Shown here: piece after piece, positions 8,730 to 16,990 of the stretch
Layout: each line of letters starts with the position of its first letter
Numbering within the stretch: the stretch's first letter is position 1
NCBI GenBank assembly: GCA_002495065.1
Contig: DADT01000068.1
Location: forward strand, 1 to 35,437
DNA from: Methanoregula sp. UBA471
GTDB lineage: Archaea > Halobacteriota > Methanomicrobia > Methanomicrobiales > Methanospirillaceae
Direction: 5' to 3'
Length of the DNA: 35,437 nt
Program-made: the position numbers and the translations under genes
The notes under the pieces: generated by a model
Told to the model about the DNA's origin: nothing
The model's database searches: none
The model's input: only the letters and a program-made list of their open reading frames with translations

Positions 8730-9413
8730 TTACCAGATGCCCGGGATAAGGCGGTACCTCACCTTCTGAGTATATTCACGGTATCCCGGCAGCTCCCGCA
8801 GGAGGACCTCCTCCTCGTTCATGATACGGAAGACCAGGACTATTGGCAGGATGAGGAATACGGGCAGCGCCCAGTATGACCCGAGTGCAACGGGCGTCGC
8901 GAGCCACATGATGCTGGTCCCGAGGTACATCGGGTGGCGGACCCGGGCATAGGGGCCGGTGGATATCACGGTCTGGTCCTGAGCCACTTCCACGACTCTT
9001 GACGCGAAGGGATTCTGCCGGAAAACGAGAAATACCAGGGCATAGCCGACGATGACCAGGACATCTGCGGCAAGGACCGCCTCCACCGGGATGTCTGACC
9101 AGCCGTACCGGTGGTCAAGTCCCGGGATCAGAAAACCGGCGAGGAAAATGAGGCCTGATGCTTTGATGATCCTTCTCTGGGCGGATTCTTTTTCATTGAA
9201 CCGTATTCTCCGTGCCAGGAGGGACGGATCCTTTCTGAGAAGGTAGGTGAGCACGAACAGGAAGGGGACGAAGAGAACTGCGATAAAGACCCACGCCTCC
9301 CAATAATCGAGCGTGCCGGCTGGGATAAAGAATATCAGGCACAGAGCGAAGAGGACTGCGGGGACCAGCACCACGATTTTTTTCCTCAGTTTCTTCTGTT
9401 CTTCTGCGTCCAT
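8730..9413 (-). CDS. Membrane methyltransferase of the ICMT/PEMT-like family
   Basis: A 227-residue integral membrane protein with about five or six hydrophobic segments. Its C-terminal third carries the family signature STGPYARVRHPMYLGT (about residues 163-178), then NEEEVLLRELPGYREY and a closing RYRLIPGIW. In isoprenylcysteine carboxyl methyltransferases and phospholipid methyltransferases this region binds S-adenosylmethionine. The substrate is unknown; a lipid or isoprenoid is plausible. I chose the ATG at 9413: a TATA element (9441-9451 on this strand) is 33 bases upstream, which predicts a near-leaderless transcript, whereas the longer frame beginning at 9497 would start upstream of that promoter. 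The extra upstream residues also do not resemble the family. Confidence 0.85.
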   Translation of the reverse strand: MDAEEQKKLRKKIVVLVPAVLFALCLIFFIPAGTLDYWEAWVFIAVLFVPFLFVLTYLLRKDPSLLARRIRFNEKESAQRRIIKASGLIFLAGFLIPGLDHRYGWSDIPVEAVLAADVLVIVGYALVFLVFRQNPFASRVVEVAQDQTVISTGPYARVRHPMYLGTSIMWLATPVALGSYWALPVFLILPIVLVFRIMNEEEVLLRELPGYREYTQKVRYRLIPGIW

Positions 9414-9440
9414 TGCGTGGTAGATTGTGGTTTCCCGCAC

Positions 9441-9453
9441 AAAAATTATTTGG
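9441..9453 (-). promoter_or_regulatory. TATA-type promoter of the ICMT-like gene
   Basis: On the minus strand this reads ACCCAAATAATTTTT. The ATG lies 33 bases from the centre of the A/T core, so the leader would be about 7 bases. The same CCCAAATAAT string occurs at the promoter of the envelope protein at 31921. Confidence 0.5.
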
Positions 9454-9563
9454 GTAAAAAGCCCCAGGGAAGACGTGTCGTAACATTTATCGTCCATCGT
9501 TCTGTTGTACTCTCATCGGGAAGGCATGTCCCGACCCCGACATTGACTTGAGGAGAATTAACC

Positions 9564-9968
9564 ATGGCTCAAAAACTCCCGCCCGGTATCGCCCTTGTGA
9601 AGTATCACAGAATATACGCGGATGCACAGGGTGGCTCGCACTTTGATTCCGTTACGGTCGAACAGAGTCTTGCGAGCGGGGCACCACCCGCCGCCCCGTT
9701 CTACGTCTCCGCGGATAAGCCCGCATCGAAGTATCGTTTCTATTCGTTTCAGCCCGGCTGGATCGGCGACTGGCACCCGTGTCCCGCACGGCAGTTCCTT
9801 GCCCTTATGACAGGCGCGGTGGAAATGGAAACTACCGACGGGACGGTCAGGCGTTTAAAGCCGGGGGACCTCGTCCTGCTGGAGGATACCACCGGCAAGG
9901 GGCACGTGACAAGGAACACCGCGGACGGGTACGCTACGTTCCTCGTGGTCCCCGTCCCTGCGGCCTGA
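9564..9968 (+). CDS. Cupin-domain protein
   Basis: A 134-residue soluble protein with a single cupin barrel in its second half. The two cupin motifs are visible as WHPCPARQFLALMTGAVEME (about residues 70-89) and RLKPGDLVLLEDTTGKGH (about 96-113), ending with a conserved HVTRN. Histidines in these motifs could hold a metal ion. Cupins are functionally very diverse, so no reaction can be assigned. The start is firm: GAGGAGAATT precedes the ATG with good spacing. It is a single gene, convergent with the flavodoxin. Confidence 0.85.
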   Translation: MAQKLPPGIALVKYHRIYADAQGGSHFDSVTVEQSLASGAPPAAPFYVSADKPASKYRFYSFQPGWIGDWHPCPARQFLALMTGAVEMETTDGTVRRLKPGDLVLLEDTTGKGHVTRNTADGYATFLVVPVPAA

Positions 9969-10091
9969 TTCAGAAATGTAACCGGACGAGGATCCCCTGG
10001 TCGGCATATTTTTCCCCGGAATCCTCTGCCACATACGGAAGCCCTGGCCGCTCTCCCCGAAGTACGGGTGCCCTTGCCAGCGCGATCATTT

Positions 10092-10604
10092 TTATGAAAA
10101 ATCCACTCCCACCTTCATCTTACCGGGCAGGTCCCGTGCCCAGGCCGCGATGGCTGCCCAGTCGCGGAAATCACCGACCGGGGACTTTGCTTTCTTTACG
10201 GCCAACCGCTGGAACCACGACAGCTTTTCCGGATCCAGTCTGCCCGCAAAAATCGTCTCCGCAACCGGCCGGACCGGATCGAGGGCGGCATGAAGCGCCT
10301 TTTCTGCCCATGCCATCCCTTCCGGATCCTTTGTCACTGCCGTAAGGCAGACAACGAATCCGGCGACCGGCACTCTGGCAAGCTCCGGGGAATGACGCTG
10401 CACAAATTTTCCCATGCCCTCAATCTTCCCCAGGTACATCGGGCCTCCGATTACGACCGCGTCATACCCTGTGGGCGATGCCCCCTTTGCGATCTCAACG
10501 GCATCGGCGGAATACCCTGCAGCCTGCAGTTCCTTTGCAATGGCCTGTGCGATTTCTGCGGTGGAACCCTTTTTCGTTGCATATGCGACAAGTATGCGAG
10601 CCAT
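10092..10604 (-). CDS. Flavodoxin-domain protein
   Basis: A 170-residue protein with an N-terminal flavodoxin fold. The phosphate-binding loop is YATKKGSTAEIAQAIA (about residues 8-23), and the IGGPMYLGKIEG region (about 52-63) forms the next FMN-binding loop. It belongs to the group resembling protoporphyrinogen-oxidase-type flavodoxins (HemG-like, PF12724), which methanogens often carry as general flavoproteins of unknown substrate. The length is close to the family's usual 150-180 residues. A strong GGAAGGGAAG ribosome-binding site precedes the ATG at 10604. The redox partner is not evident from the neighbours. Confidence 0.88.
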   Translation of the reverse strand: MARILVAYATKKGSTAEIAQAIAKELQAAGYSADAVEIAKGASPTGYDAVVIGGPMYLGKIEGMGKFVQRHSPELARVPVAGFVVCLTAVTKDPEGMAWAEKALHAALDPVRPVAETIFAGRLDPEKLSWFQRLAVKKAKSPVGDFRDWAAIAAWARDLPGKMKVGVDFS

Positions 10605-10863
10605 AATCTTCCCTTCCGGGGAATTGGAGAGCGGGGTAATTAAGGTATGGGGTGACAGCAGATTTTCATGATGCTTTTCTCCCTTGATTCAGCGTTTTCC
10701 CTGCTTCAGGGTACCTTCAGGCATATCCCGTTTTTGCGAAACCTGACATGCACTGTTCATAAATGCTCATTACGATCCCGGACCTGTGAAGATCCTGGTC
10801 ATTCATTGCGAACATCTGATAGTGAGAATACCAGGGATCTGATGTCTGCCGGGCAGGGCAAGA

Positions 10864-10871
10864 TTTATTTT
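10864..10871 (+). promoter_or_regulatory. TATA-type promoter of the acyP-nfi pair
   Basis: TTTATTTT is centred 28 bases before the first ATG of acyP, so the transcript should begin at or next to the start codon (leaderless). No ribosome-binding site lies before that ATG, which fits. The rest of the 290-base gap back to 10605 shows no other structure. Confidence 0.5.
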
Positions 10872-10894
10872 GGGGATGTACAATTCTCATCACC

Positions 10895-11170
10895 ATGATG
10901 AGGATCACGGCATGTGCAAAAGGCAGGGTCCAGGGTGTCGGGTACCGTTACTTTGTTACTGACTGTGCACGGGAGACCGGCGTATCCGGATTTGTTAAAA
11001 ATATGCCTGATGGTTCAGTTACTATTGTTGCCGAGGGCAGCAATGATGCTCTTGATACATTTGTACGGATGGTGCGAACGCACAGCAGTAAGGCAATCAG
11101 GGTTGATGCTCTGGAGATTACCCGCACCGAACCGACCGGTGAGTTTTCCGGGTTCGGGATACGCTTTTGA
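10895..11170 (+). CDS. acyP: Acylphosphatase
   Basis: A 91-residue enzyme that hydrolyses acyl phosphates such as carbamoyl or acetyl phosphate. The signature GRVQGVGYRYFV (about 10-21) contains the catalytic Arg18, and GFVKNMPDGSVTIVAEG (about 32-48) contains the catalytic Asn36. The length and full domain are normal for the family. Two adjacent ATG codons (10895 and 10898) are possible starts. It is followed at once by nfi: the acyP stop (11168-11170) overlaps a TTG of the next frame and lies 11 bases before the ATG of nfi, so the two genes are probably co-transcribed. Confidence 0.92.
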   Translation: MMRITACAKGRVQGVGYRYFVTDCARETGVSGFVKNMPDGSVTIVAEGSNDALDTFVRMVRTHSSKAIRVDALEITRTEPTGEFSGFGIRF

Positions 11171-11181
11171 GGGATATTACG

Positions 11182-11910
11182 ATGCAGACAGAAAAGAAAA
11201 AGCCGAAACGTTCACCTTTTGAATTGGTCACGGCTCCTGATCCATCAGAAGCCCTCAGGATCCAGGAGATGCTGAGGCACCACTGCATCATTGAAAGGAC
11301 TATTGATATCTGTGAAATCCGGTACGTAGCGGGAGCTGACGCAGCCTATGATCAGGATACGGCATATGCCGCGATTGTCGTGATGAAGTTTCCCGGGCTG
11401 GAGGTAGTGGAAAAAACTTGTTCGGTGCAGGAGGTTTCTTTTCCTTACATTCCCGGGCTGTTATCCTTCCGTGAAGGACCGGCGATCCTGGATGCGTTCA
11501 GCAACCTCACCACAGTTCCCGATCTCATCTTCATGAACGGGCACGGGTATGCACATCCGAAAAGGTTTGGTCTGGCCTGCCATGTCGGGTTGCTCCTTGA
11601 CATCCCTTCAATCGGCGTGGCAAAACGCCTGTTGATCGGGGAGGCCGGGCAGCCTGATGCAGCACGCGGGTCCACGGAGCCGGTGCTCGACAATGGCGAG
11701 ATTATCGGCAGGGCGGTCAGGACCGTACAGGATGCAAGGCCGGTTTTTGTTTCCGTTGGGCACAAGGTGGATCTTGCCCAGGCCGTTGACATGGCACTGA
11801 AAACGACAACAATTCACCGGATTACCGAACCGCTCTGGCATGCGGACCTGGTATCACGACAATGCCGGGATAAGCAACCCGTTCCTGTAACCCCTTATTT
11901 CCCCGGTTAG
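11182..11910 (+). CDS. nfi: Endonuclease V (deoxyinosine repair), with an Asp-to-Asn change in the metal site
   Basis: A 242-residue protein of the endonuclease V family, which cuts DNA (or RNA) one base 3' of inosine. Family blocks are intact: AGADAAY (D53), YIPGLLSFREGP (E98), GYAHPKRFGLACHVGL, GVAKRLLIG (K148) and PVFVSVGHKVDL (H194). However, the block usually read as DGxGxAHP is here MNGHGYAHP, so the third metal-binding Asp is Asn119. The spacing D53-E98-N119-K148 (45, 21 and 29 residues) closely matches the Thermotoga enzyme (46, 21 and 29), so the position is not in doubt. Activity may be reduced or altered. The ATG at 11182 has GAGG 9 bases upstream; a TTG at 11167 is a weaker alternative. 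Confidence 0.93.
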   Translation: MQTEKKKPKRSPFELVTAPDPSEALRIQEMLRHHCIIERTIDICEIRYVAGADAAYDQDTAYAAIVVMKFPGLEVVEKTCSVQEVSFPYIPGLLSFREGPAILDAFSNLTTVPDLIFMNGHGYAHPKRFGLACHVGLLLDIPSIGVAKRLLIGEAGQPDAARGSTEPVLDNGEIIGRAVRTVQDARPVFVSVGHKVDLAQAVDMALKTTTIHRITEPLWHADLVSRQCRDKQPVPVTPYFPG

Positions 11911-12105
11911 GATCGCCGCGGGGGGCGTCCCTTTTTGGTACGGCGCAGGTCTTCGCAATAGCCGGACTGGCATTTCCCGAAATTACTGGCAGTGTACAAT
12001 TTTAATGGGAAATAGTTGACTTAACGTCTCACCCCGCGAGGGTATTCAATTTCCATTCTGTGTGCCTGTGGCCGCAGGCATCGTGTTTGTTTTAATGGGA
12101 ATTCC
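11911..12105 (-). repeat. Dispersed repeat copy A (reverse orientation)
   Basis: It belongs to a family with copies at 27511-27790, 34903-35081 and 35259-35421. It begins just after the nfi stop with CGCCGCGGGGGGCG and ends with TTTTAATGGGAATTCC. A 59-base core (12048-12106) matches the reverse complement of 27528-27586 with only three differences. The GC-rich start matches copy C1 over about 100 bases. It contains a small hairpin, TGCCTG/CAGGCA (12064-12081). No reading frame in it is convincing. It lacks the right-hand module seen in copies B and C2. Confidence 0.8.
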
Positions 12106-12236
12106 TCTGCAGGTACAACAAACATTTCTCCCTTGATCCGTCGGTCCAGCGTATGGATCGGGACCTTGATCCCTTTTACCTGGTACCTGCAGGCCAAATA
12201 AATTCCACAGAACGGTTATTTTTCCCGGTGAACGGC

Positions 12237-12632
12237 TTACTTGTGCGCCGTTTGTTGTATTTGTATCAGGTTCCCACAGGTGTCGTCGAAGACGGCTATG
12301 GTTACATGCTCCACTACTGCTGTTGGCTCCATGGTGAACCTCACACCGAGCTTTTTTAATCGTTCATGCTCTGCACGAACATCAGAAACGCCGAAATTTG
12401 TCGCGGGAATTTCCTGCTCAAAAATTGCGGTCTGGTATGTTTTTGCTGCCGGATTATTGTTCAGTTCAAGTATGAGCTCGGTACCGTTTTGGTCGTCAGG
12501 CGAGACAACGGTGAGCCACCGGTATTCTCCTGCGGTGATGTCGCTTTTTTTTACAAAGCCAAGGGTTTCAGTATAAAACTCGAGGGCTTTATCCTGATTG
12601 TTAACGAATACCCTGGTGTATATGATTTTCAT
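12237..12632 (-). CDS. VOC-superfamily (glyoxalase/bleomycin-resistance-like) protein
   Basis: A 131-residue protein with the paired beta-alpha-beta-beta-beta units of the vicinal oxygen chelate fold. The N-terminal IIYTRVFVNNQDKALEFYTE and the C-terminal block VVEHVTIAVFDDTCGNLIQI, with DTCGNLIQI replacing the usual DPDGN, are characteristic. Members are metal-dependent lyases, isomerases and resistance proteins; the substrate here is unknown. The gene is more AT-rich than its neighbours, a mild hint of transfer. A TATA-like TTATATAA (12668-12675 on this strand) lies about 40 bases upstream of the ATG at 12632. Confidence 0.88.
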   Translation of the reverse strand: MKIIYTRVFVNNQDKALEFYTETLGFVKKSDITAGEYRWLTVVSPDDQNGTELILELNNNPAAKTYQTAIFEQEIPATNFGVSDVRAEHERLKKLGVRFTMEPTAVVEHVTIAVFDDTCGNLIQIQQTAHK

Positions 12633-12915
12633 AATTTACGCCTTACTGCTGCAATTACAATAATGTTGTTATATAACCAAGATGCTCGAAATTAACGTCA
12701 GGTAATTATCTGCCCGGTAGAAAATCTCAAACAGGAGGGGTCGGATTTTGCTGTGAAAGATGTGGTTTGTGAAAGAGCCTTATCATGGGGTACAATGTGA
12801 CATGGTTTGTGATCTTGTAGAGATATACTCTGAAAGAAAAGTGAATAGAGATGAGATAATCCCAATTACTTTGATCAAAACACTACAGATTAACCGGTTG
12901 GAAAGGAGTGTTGAA

Positions 12916-13701
12916 TTGGATCTCACATCGTTTTTCCAGGAGGAGGGAGTTGACGTCTTCTCAGAAGTCAGCCTGGACGCCCTTTCAGATGAGGACAGGG
13001 ATGCAGTAGTGCACTTTTTCCCAACGGCCCAATCGGTGATCGTTTTTGGGAGGGAAGTTCCGGTTCCGGTATACCGGATGCCACCGAAGGAAAAGACCCG
13101 GGAAATGGTCCGGATTGCTGAGGCGCTGGACACCACTGCAATCAGGCTCGCCGCTCTCCTCAAAGCGGAGCAGGTCCCGGCAAGGCCCGTTCCGCTCTAC
13201 CTTCCCGTAAAAATGGTTAATGGAAGAATACAGGGAGTTGTCCGGTTGAAACAGGTAGCAGCAGCCGGGGGACTCGGGTCGTTGGGAAGGAATACCGTTC
13301 TCCTCACACCCCGGTTCGGCCCGCGGCTCTTGCTGAGCGGGGTCGTGAGCGGACGCAGGGTCCAGGAATCCCGGCAGGTTAAAAGCAGTGCTGGAAGAAA
13401 AGAAGCGCCCCTCTGCAAAGGGTGCGGACGCTGCATCAGAACCTGCCCGGCAGGAGCATTGGGGCCGGAGGGCGTCGATGCGTTCCGGTGCCGGGACGTG
13501 AGTGCCTGGGTTCCCCCCATTCTCGTTCCGGCTGCGAAATGGATACTGGGACGATCGATAGTGCAGAAATGCATGGCACCTCTTGCACCATGGTTTGCCC
13601 GGAGGGCAACGATGCCGTGCAGCCTCTGCGTCACCGGGTGCCCGAATTTTTCAGGGGATGAAGGGAAGGGTCAGGCATCGCCGCCGCAATCCCCTCACTA
13701 A
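12916..13701 (+). CDS. QueG-like iron-sulfur protein (4Fe-4S, epoxyqueuosine-reductase-related)
   Basis: About 261 residues from the TTG at 12916. The central block GLGSLGRNTVLLTPRFGP (about 119-136) is the cobalamin-binding region shared by epoxyqueuosine reductases and related reductases. It is followed by a ferredoxin-type cluster site (C167, C170, C173, C177: LCKGCGRCIRTCPAG) and a second cysteine group near the C-terminus (C235, C238, C242). Methanogens carry several such proteins whose substrate is unknown, so true QueG activity is not claimed. The open frame extends to an ATG at 12760, but those 52 codons are AT-rich with poor codon bias. An AAAGGAG lies 7 bases before the TTG, so I prefer the shorter start. 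Confidence 0.8.
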   Translation: MDLTSFFQEEGVDVFSEVSLDALSDEDRDAVVHFFPTAQSVIVFGREVPVPVYRMPPKEKTREMVRIAEALDTTAIRLAALLKAEQVPARPVPLYLPVKMVNGRIQGVVRLKQVAAAGGLGSLGRNTVLLTPRFGPRLLLSGVVSGRRVQESRQVKSSAGRKEAPLCKGCGRCIRTCPAGALGPEGVDAFRCRDVSAWVPPILVPAAKWILGRSIVQKCMAPLAPWFARRATMPCSLCVTGCPNFSGDEGKGQASPPQSPH

Positions 13702-13710
13702 GGATTATCC

Positions 13711-14559
13711 TTATCCGCACATCACCGGAGAGAAATCCCCCCTCTGGACCATGATGCTGTGATTGAGCAGTCCGGTCTGCCGGACTGTCCGGTCATTGGA
13801 TACGTGATAGCACCGGGCAGAAATGATCGGTACACCGGAACCTTCCTGGATGAACGCAACATACCAGCCATCGGGAGCTTTCTGTGTCCCGATGGTTTTG
13901 AGGGTAAGATGTCCTGGCGAGTAGTCCCTGAGATCTGGCCAGGTCTCCTGTACTATCCGGATCGCATCCCGCTCATCGGGCAGACCCCGCTTCCCGTACC
14001 TGTCCCACCACATCCTTACTTCGCTCCTGTCCGGTTTGAAATAATGCAGGGAACAGAGAGACGGGGGATAATGCCCGGCCCGGTATCCTTCAATCAGGAA
14101 GAGGGCTTCGTTTCCTACCGTCGAAGTCTGGTTCACCGGCCAATACGAGCTTATGGGCGATACCACCGGAGCTGCGGGTTCCGTTGAATCTATCACCTGC
14201 ATCAGCAATTCAGCATCGCGGGGCGTTATCCAGTCATCTGGTACGCCAGGGACAAGGACCGGCCGATCAGGATACAGGCGCAGGCCATTAAGATATTCCA
14301 TCGGCGAATGGGTTTCGAAGTAGCAGGAATCCAGACCCGGCTGACGGATTTCAAGGTTTTCCATCTCGTGATCGAATGTGCAGTTTTCCGTAACCGGACG
14401 CGTCTCATTACCCGGCAGGACCCCAGTCCCTGGCATGGTATTTTGCATGGCTGGGAACAGGGCGGTACATCCTGCGCTCATCGATGCAGCAACGAGTATC
14501 CCCAGGCACAGGAAGATTCCGGTATTCTTCCCGGTGGGCATTTTATGTGTAACAGGCAT
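13711..14559 (-). CDS. Hypothetical lipoprotein (282 aa)
   Basis: A 282-residue exported protein. After a hydrophobic segment (GIFLCLGILVAASM) it has the lipobox SAGC (cysteine at about 31), so it should be lipid-anchored outside the cell membrane. The mature part is rich in tryptophan, tyrosine and proline, with a C-terminal half (about 180-280: VRMWWDRYGKRGLPDERDAI, PDLRDYSPGHLTLKTIG) that may be a beta-rich domain of a type I do not recognise. The ATG at 14559 has a GGAGAG ribosome-binding site seven bases upstream. It is convergent with the QueG-like gene (9 bases between the two stops), so neither extends further. Confidence 0.75.
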   Translation of the reverse strand: MPVTHKMPTGKNTGIFLCLGILVAASMSAGCTALFPAMQNTMPGTGVLPGNETRPVTENCTFDHEMENLEIRQPGLDSCYFETHSPMEYLNGLRLYPDRPVLVPGVPDDWITPRDAELLMQVIDSTEPAAPVVSPISSYWPVNQTSTVGNEALFLIEGYRAGHYPPSLCSLHYFKPDRSEVRMWWDRYGKRGLPDERDAIRIVQETWPDLRDYSPGHLTLKTIGTQKAPDGWYVAFIQEGSGVPIISARCYHVSNDRTVRQTGLLNHSIMVQRGDFSPVMCG

Positions 14560-14731
14560 TGCAACTCTCCGGAACCATCATGAGATGTACAGTGAAAAAA
14601 GAATTCCCGCACAACTCTTAACCTGACATGAAGTCCGGTACTGCCAAAGTCGGATTTCAGCTTTCCCGGCATTTTTCATATCCCGGAAAAGTCATAGCCG
14701 TGAAACGGGGCCAATGCATGCACTCCCCCGG

Positions 14732-15460
14732 TTATACCGGCAGGCAGTCATCCAGACAGCGGGTAACATCCTCGGAAATCACGTACCGGACACTCCTCCC
14801 CGTCCGCTCAACGTGAATAATTCTGTCCGTCTCGAGCACGTTCATATGCCACGTGACAGCGGCACCGGTGAACCCGAGCTGTCCGGCAATCTCGTCGCGA
14901 CCGGCGGATGGCTGTCGCATCAGAATGTCCAGGATCTGTTTCCGGGTTGCATTCCGCAGGTGCCTGAGGATCAGTTGTTGTTTTTCCGTGTACATACCGT
15001 TGTTCTCGTAGAACCGGAGGGCTTCGGCATCCGGACGGCCGGTGATTTTCCCAGTCTGGGAAAGCATCTGCAGGTGGTGCCTCAGCGTGCCGAGACGGAT
15101 GCCGGTTTCCCGGGCAAGACCCCGCAGGTGAATGCCGGGATTTTTCCGGATTGCTGTGAATACCGAGGACCGGACTGCCTGATCGAGGACATTGGACCGG
15201 GTCACCCGGCGATATCCCAGTGCCACCCATATCCTGAGGGCAATAAGGAGTTCAGCAGCCCACCCTGCTGCGAGAATGAGGAAGAGACCCAGGGGAAGTT
15301 CCCATACCGGAATCTCCACGGGGCTGGAAGGGACAGCCGAGAGTGCCGGCGGAGGACTGGCATATCCTGACTGTACGTGATATTCCTGTGCTGCCATACC
15401 AGGAGTGACCAGTGCCAGTACCAGGACAAAGACCAGTGTCCCTGCCTGCCACAGGATCAT
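14732..15460 (-). CDS. Membrane-anchored transcriptional regulator with two winged-helix domains
   Basis: A 242-residue protein. It starts with a signal-like hydrophobic segment (ILWQAGTLVFVLVLALVT), a short outside loop (about 25-50) and a second transmembrane helix (about 55-78). The rest is cytoplasmic and holds two ArsR/MarR-like winged helix-turn-helix units (about 92-150 and 160-235). LRHHLQML and VTWHMNVLE are recognition-helix-like segments. The topology suggests a one-component sensor that couples an outside signal to DNA binding. Its ATG (15460) overlaps the stop of the upstream gene (ATGA, 15460-15457), so the two are translationally coupled; the longer frame starting at 15547 runs inside that gene and is rejected. 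Confidence 0.85.
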   Translation of the reverse strand: MILWQAGTLVFVLVLALVTPGMAAQEYHVQSGYASPPPALSAVPSSPVEIPVWELPLGLFLILAAGWAAELLIALRIWVALGYRRVTRSNVLDQAVRSSVFTAIRKNPGIHLRGLARETGIRLGTLRHHLQMLSQTGKITGRPDAEALRFYENNGMYTEKQQLILRHLRNATRKQILDILMRQPSAGRDEIAGQLGFTGAAVTWHMNVLETDRIIHVERTGRSVRYVISEDVTRCLDDCLPV

Positions 15461-15942
15461 GCTCCGGCATCTCCGCTGTCCCGGTAAATCCGGAACGTAT
15501 CGTTCCCAGAGGGCGATGTACCTGCTGACCGGACCTGGTAATACCATGGGCCGGGGGTCATGTTACTGCCCGAGGAGATCTCAAGAAAGATCCGCCGGTC
15601 AACAACCCCGTTGTCCGCATTCTGGAACGGGCCGAGGGTTGTTTCCGGCGTATAGATGACAACCGTGTGCGGGTTGTTCATCGTGTTCCATGACAGGTCA
15701 ATCCACTGGCGGTCGGTGCCTGCAGGGATGGTTTCACGGTAAAAACGGGGGACGGGCGGCAGGTTCACCAGGCTGCCTCCAGGATAAAAGATTTCAGTCA
15801 CACCGGAAAATGACGGACTGTCGCTATCCGGAAGTCCGACGTGAACCGGGGTGAGGATTGTCTTTGAGGATCCCGGAGTGCTGATAAGAAGACCCACAAC
15901 GAGAACGATAATGAACAGGATCCCTATCCTCCGGTAATACAT
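15457..15942 (-). CDS. Hypothetical membrane-anchored surface protein, partner of the wHTH regulator
   Basis: A 161-residue protein with an N-terminal hydrophobic segment (RIGILFIIVLVVGLLIS), which is either a signal peptide or an anchor. The outside part has a beta-rich look, ending in PGPWYYQVRSAGTSPSGNDTFRIYRD. No family is recognised. The stop overlaps the start of the membrane regulator as ATGA, so they form an operon. I place the start at 15942: a GATTTTATGT TATA element (15967-15976 on this strand) is 29 bases upstream, predicting a near-leaderless transcript. The longer open frame up to 16191 crosses the divergent methyltransferase gene and is unlikely to be used. Confidence 0.75.
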   Translation of the reverse strand: MYYRRIGILFIIVLVVGLLISTPGSSKTILTPVHVGLPDSDSPSFSGVTEIFYPGGSLVNLPPVPRFYRETIPAGTDRQWIDLSWNTMNNPHTVVIYTPETTLGPFQNADNGVVDRRIFLEISSGSNMTPGPWYYQVRSAGTSPSGNDTFRIYRDSGDAGA

Positions 15943-15966
15943 GAGGGGAATATTTTTTCGGGAACT

Positions 15967-15976
15967 ACATAAAATC
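15967..15976 (-). promoter_or_regulatory. TATA-type promoter of the surface-protein/wHTH operon
   Basis: On the minus strand it reads GATTTTATGT and is centred 29 bases before the ATG at 15942. The divergent methyltransferase at 16063 has its own AATATCATAC box (16031-16040), so the 120-base gap holds two promoters back to back. Confidence 0.45.
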
Positions 15977-16062
15977 GCCGGGGCACAACGCTCTGGAGAT
16001 TTTACACGATTGTGTAAGAAAGGTAATCCCAATATCATACTAAATACAATACCGGGAAGACG

Positions 16063-16839
16063 ATGAAACAGGTTACCCGGGATAATCGTGAATGGTTCCA
16101 GGACTGGGCGAATGAATATGACAATACTCTGGGAAAGGTAAAAAGACACCATAAACTGCTCGATCTGGTGGTCCGGGAAGCGGGAATACAAAGAAATGAC
16201 CAGGTTCTTGATATCGGGTGCGGGACAGGACTGCTGTCACTGAAATTCCTGAATGAAACCGATTGCAGGATCACGGCAATCGACAGCTCATCCGAGATGC
16301 TCAGGATATTCCAGGAAAAGATTGATAAGTTCAACCTGACGGGGAAAATTCATTGCGCACAACAATCCGCTGAGGATATGGATTTCAGACCTGACCAGTT
16401 TGACATAATTGCATCGACGGTTGCACTGCACCATGTGAAATTCAAGGAACCGGTTATTAAAAAAATCTATGACTCCCTGAAAGACGGCGGGCGATTTGTT
16501 ATCGGGGAAATTGACATGGATACCACCGGAAGACTGGATGATCCTCAGCGATTAACAAGAATTCTGAAGTACCTTACAGGAGAACTTGCCCTCGCGATGA
16601 GAGAGGGAGGCGTACCGGCGTTTGAAAGGATGTATGATAATGGGAAGAAGCATATCCTGAACGACGGTGAGTACTGCATCGGATTTGATCAATGGAAAGA
16701 TCTGTGCACGAATGCCGGATTTAAGAACATAGAAATCAGCCCTTTGAAAGGATTTGAATCGTTCAAGGTACTCGCAGCAACAAAATTGCAGGGAGGTGAA
16801 ATGAGAAGCGATGAAATTTTTTCGCTCTCTCGTTTATAG
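16063..16839 (+). CDS. Class I SAM-dependent methyltransferase
   Basis: A 258-residue soluble enzyme. The S-adenosylmethionine-binding motif VLDIGCGTG is at about residues 48-56, the acidic residue after strand 2 is in ITAIDSSSEML, and FDIIASTVALHH marks motif IV. This is the Methyltransf_11/25 type, which acts on small molecules or cofactors; the substrate is unknown. GC content and third codon positions are lower than in most neighbours, which may indicate later arrival. It has a GGGAAG a few bases before the ATG. It is divergent from the surface-protein/wHTH operon and convergent with the nuclease at 16991. Confidence 0.9.
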   Translation: MKQVTRDNREWFQDWANEYDNTLGKVKRHHKLLDLVVREAGIQRNDQVLDIGCGTGLLSLKFLNETDCRITAIDSSSEMLRIFQEKIDKFNLTGKIHCAQQSAEDMDFRPDQFDIIASTVALHHVKFKEPVIKKIYDSLKDGGRFVIGEIDMDTTGRLDDPQRLTRILKYLTGELALAMREGGVPAFERMYDNGKKHILNDGEYCIGFDQWKDLCTNAGFKNIEISPLKGFESFKVLAATKLQGGEMRSDEIFSLSRL

Positions 16840-16990
16840 CATCACACGGAATCATAATTTATCCTGGCAAAACGTACTGGCTCTATTCTGAATACACTGA
16901 AATACCGTCCGGATTGGCAGACTTTGGTATCAGAGAGGCAGGTTGAGAGATGGGACAGGGAATTTCATGAACTTGCTTTTAGATGATGAT

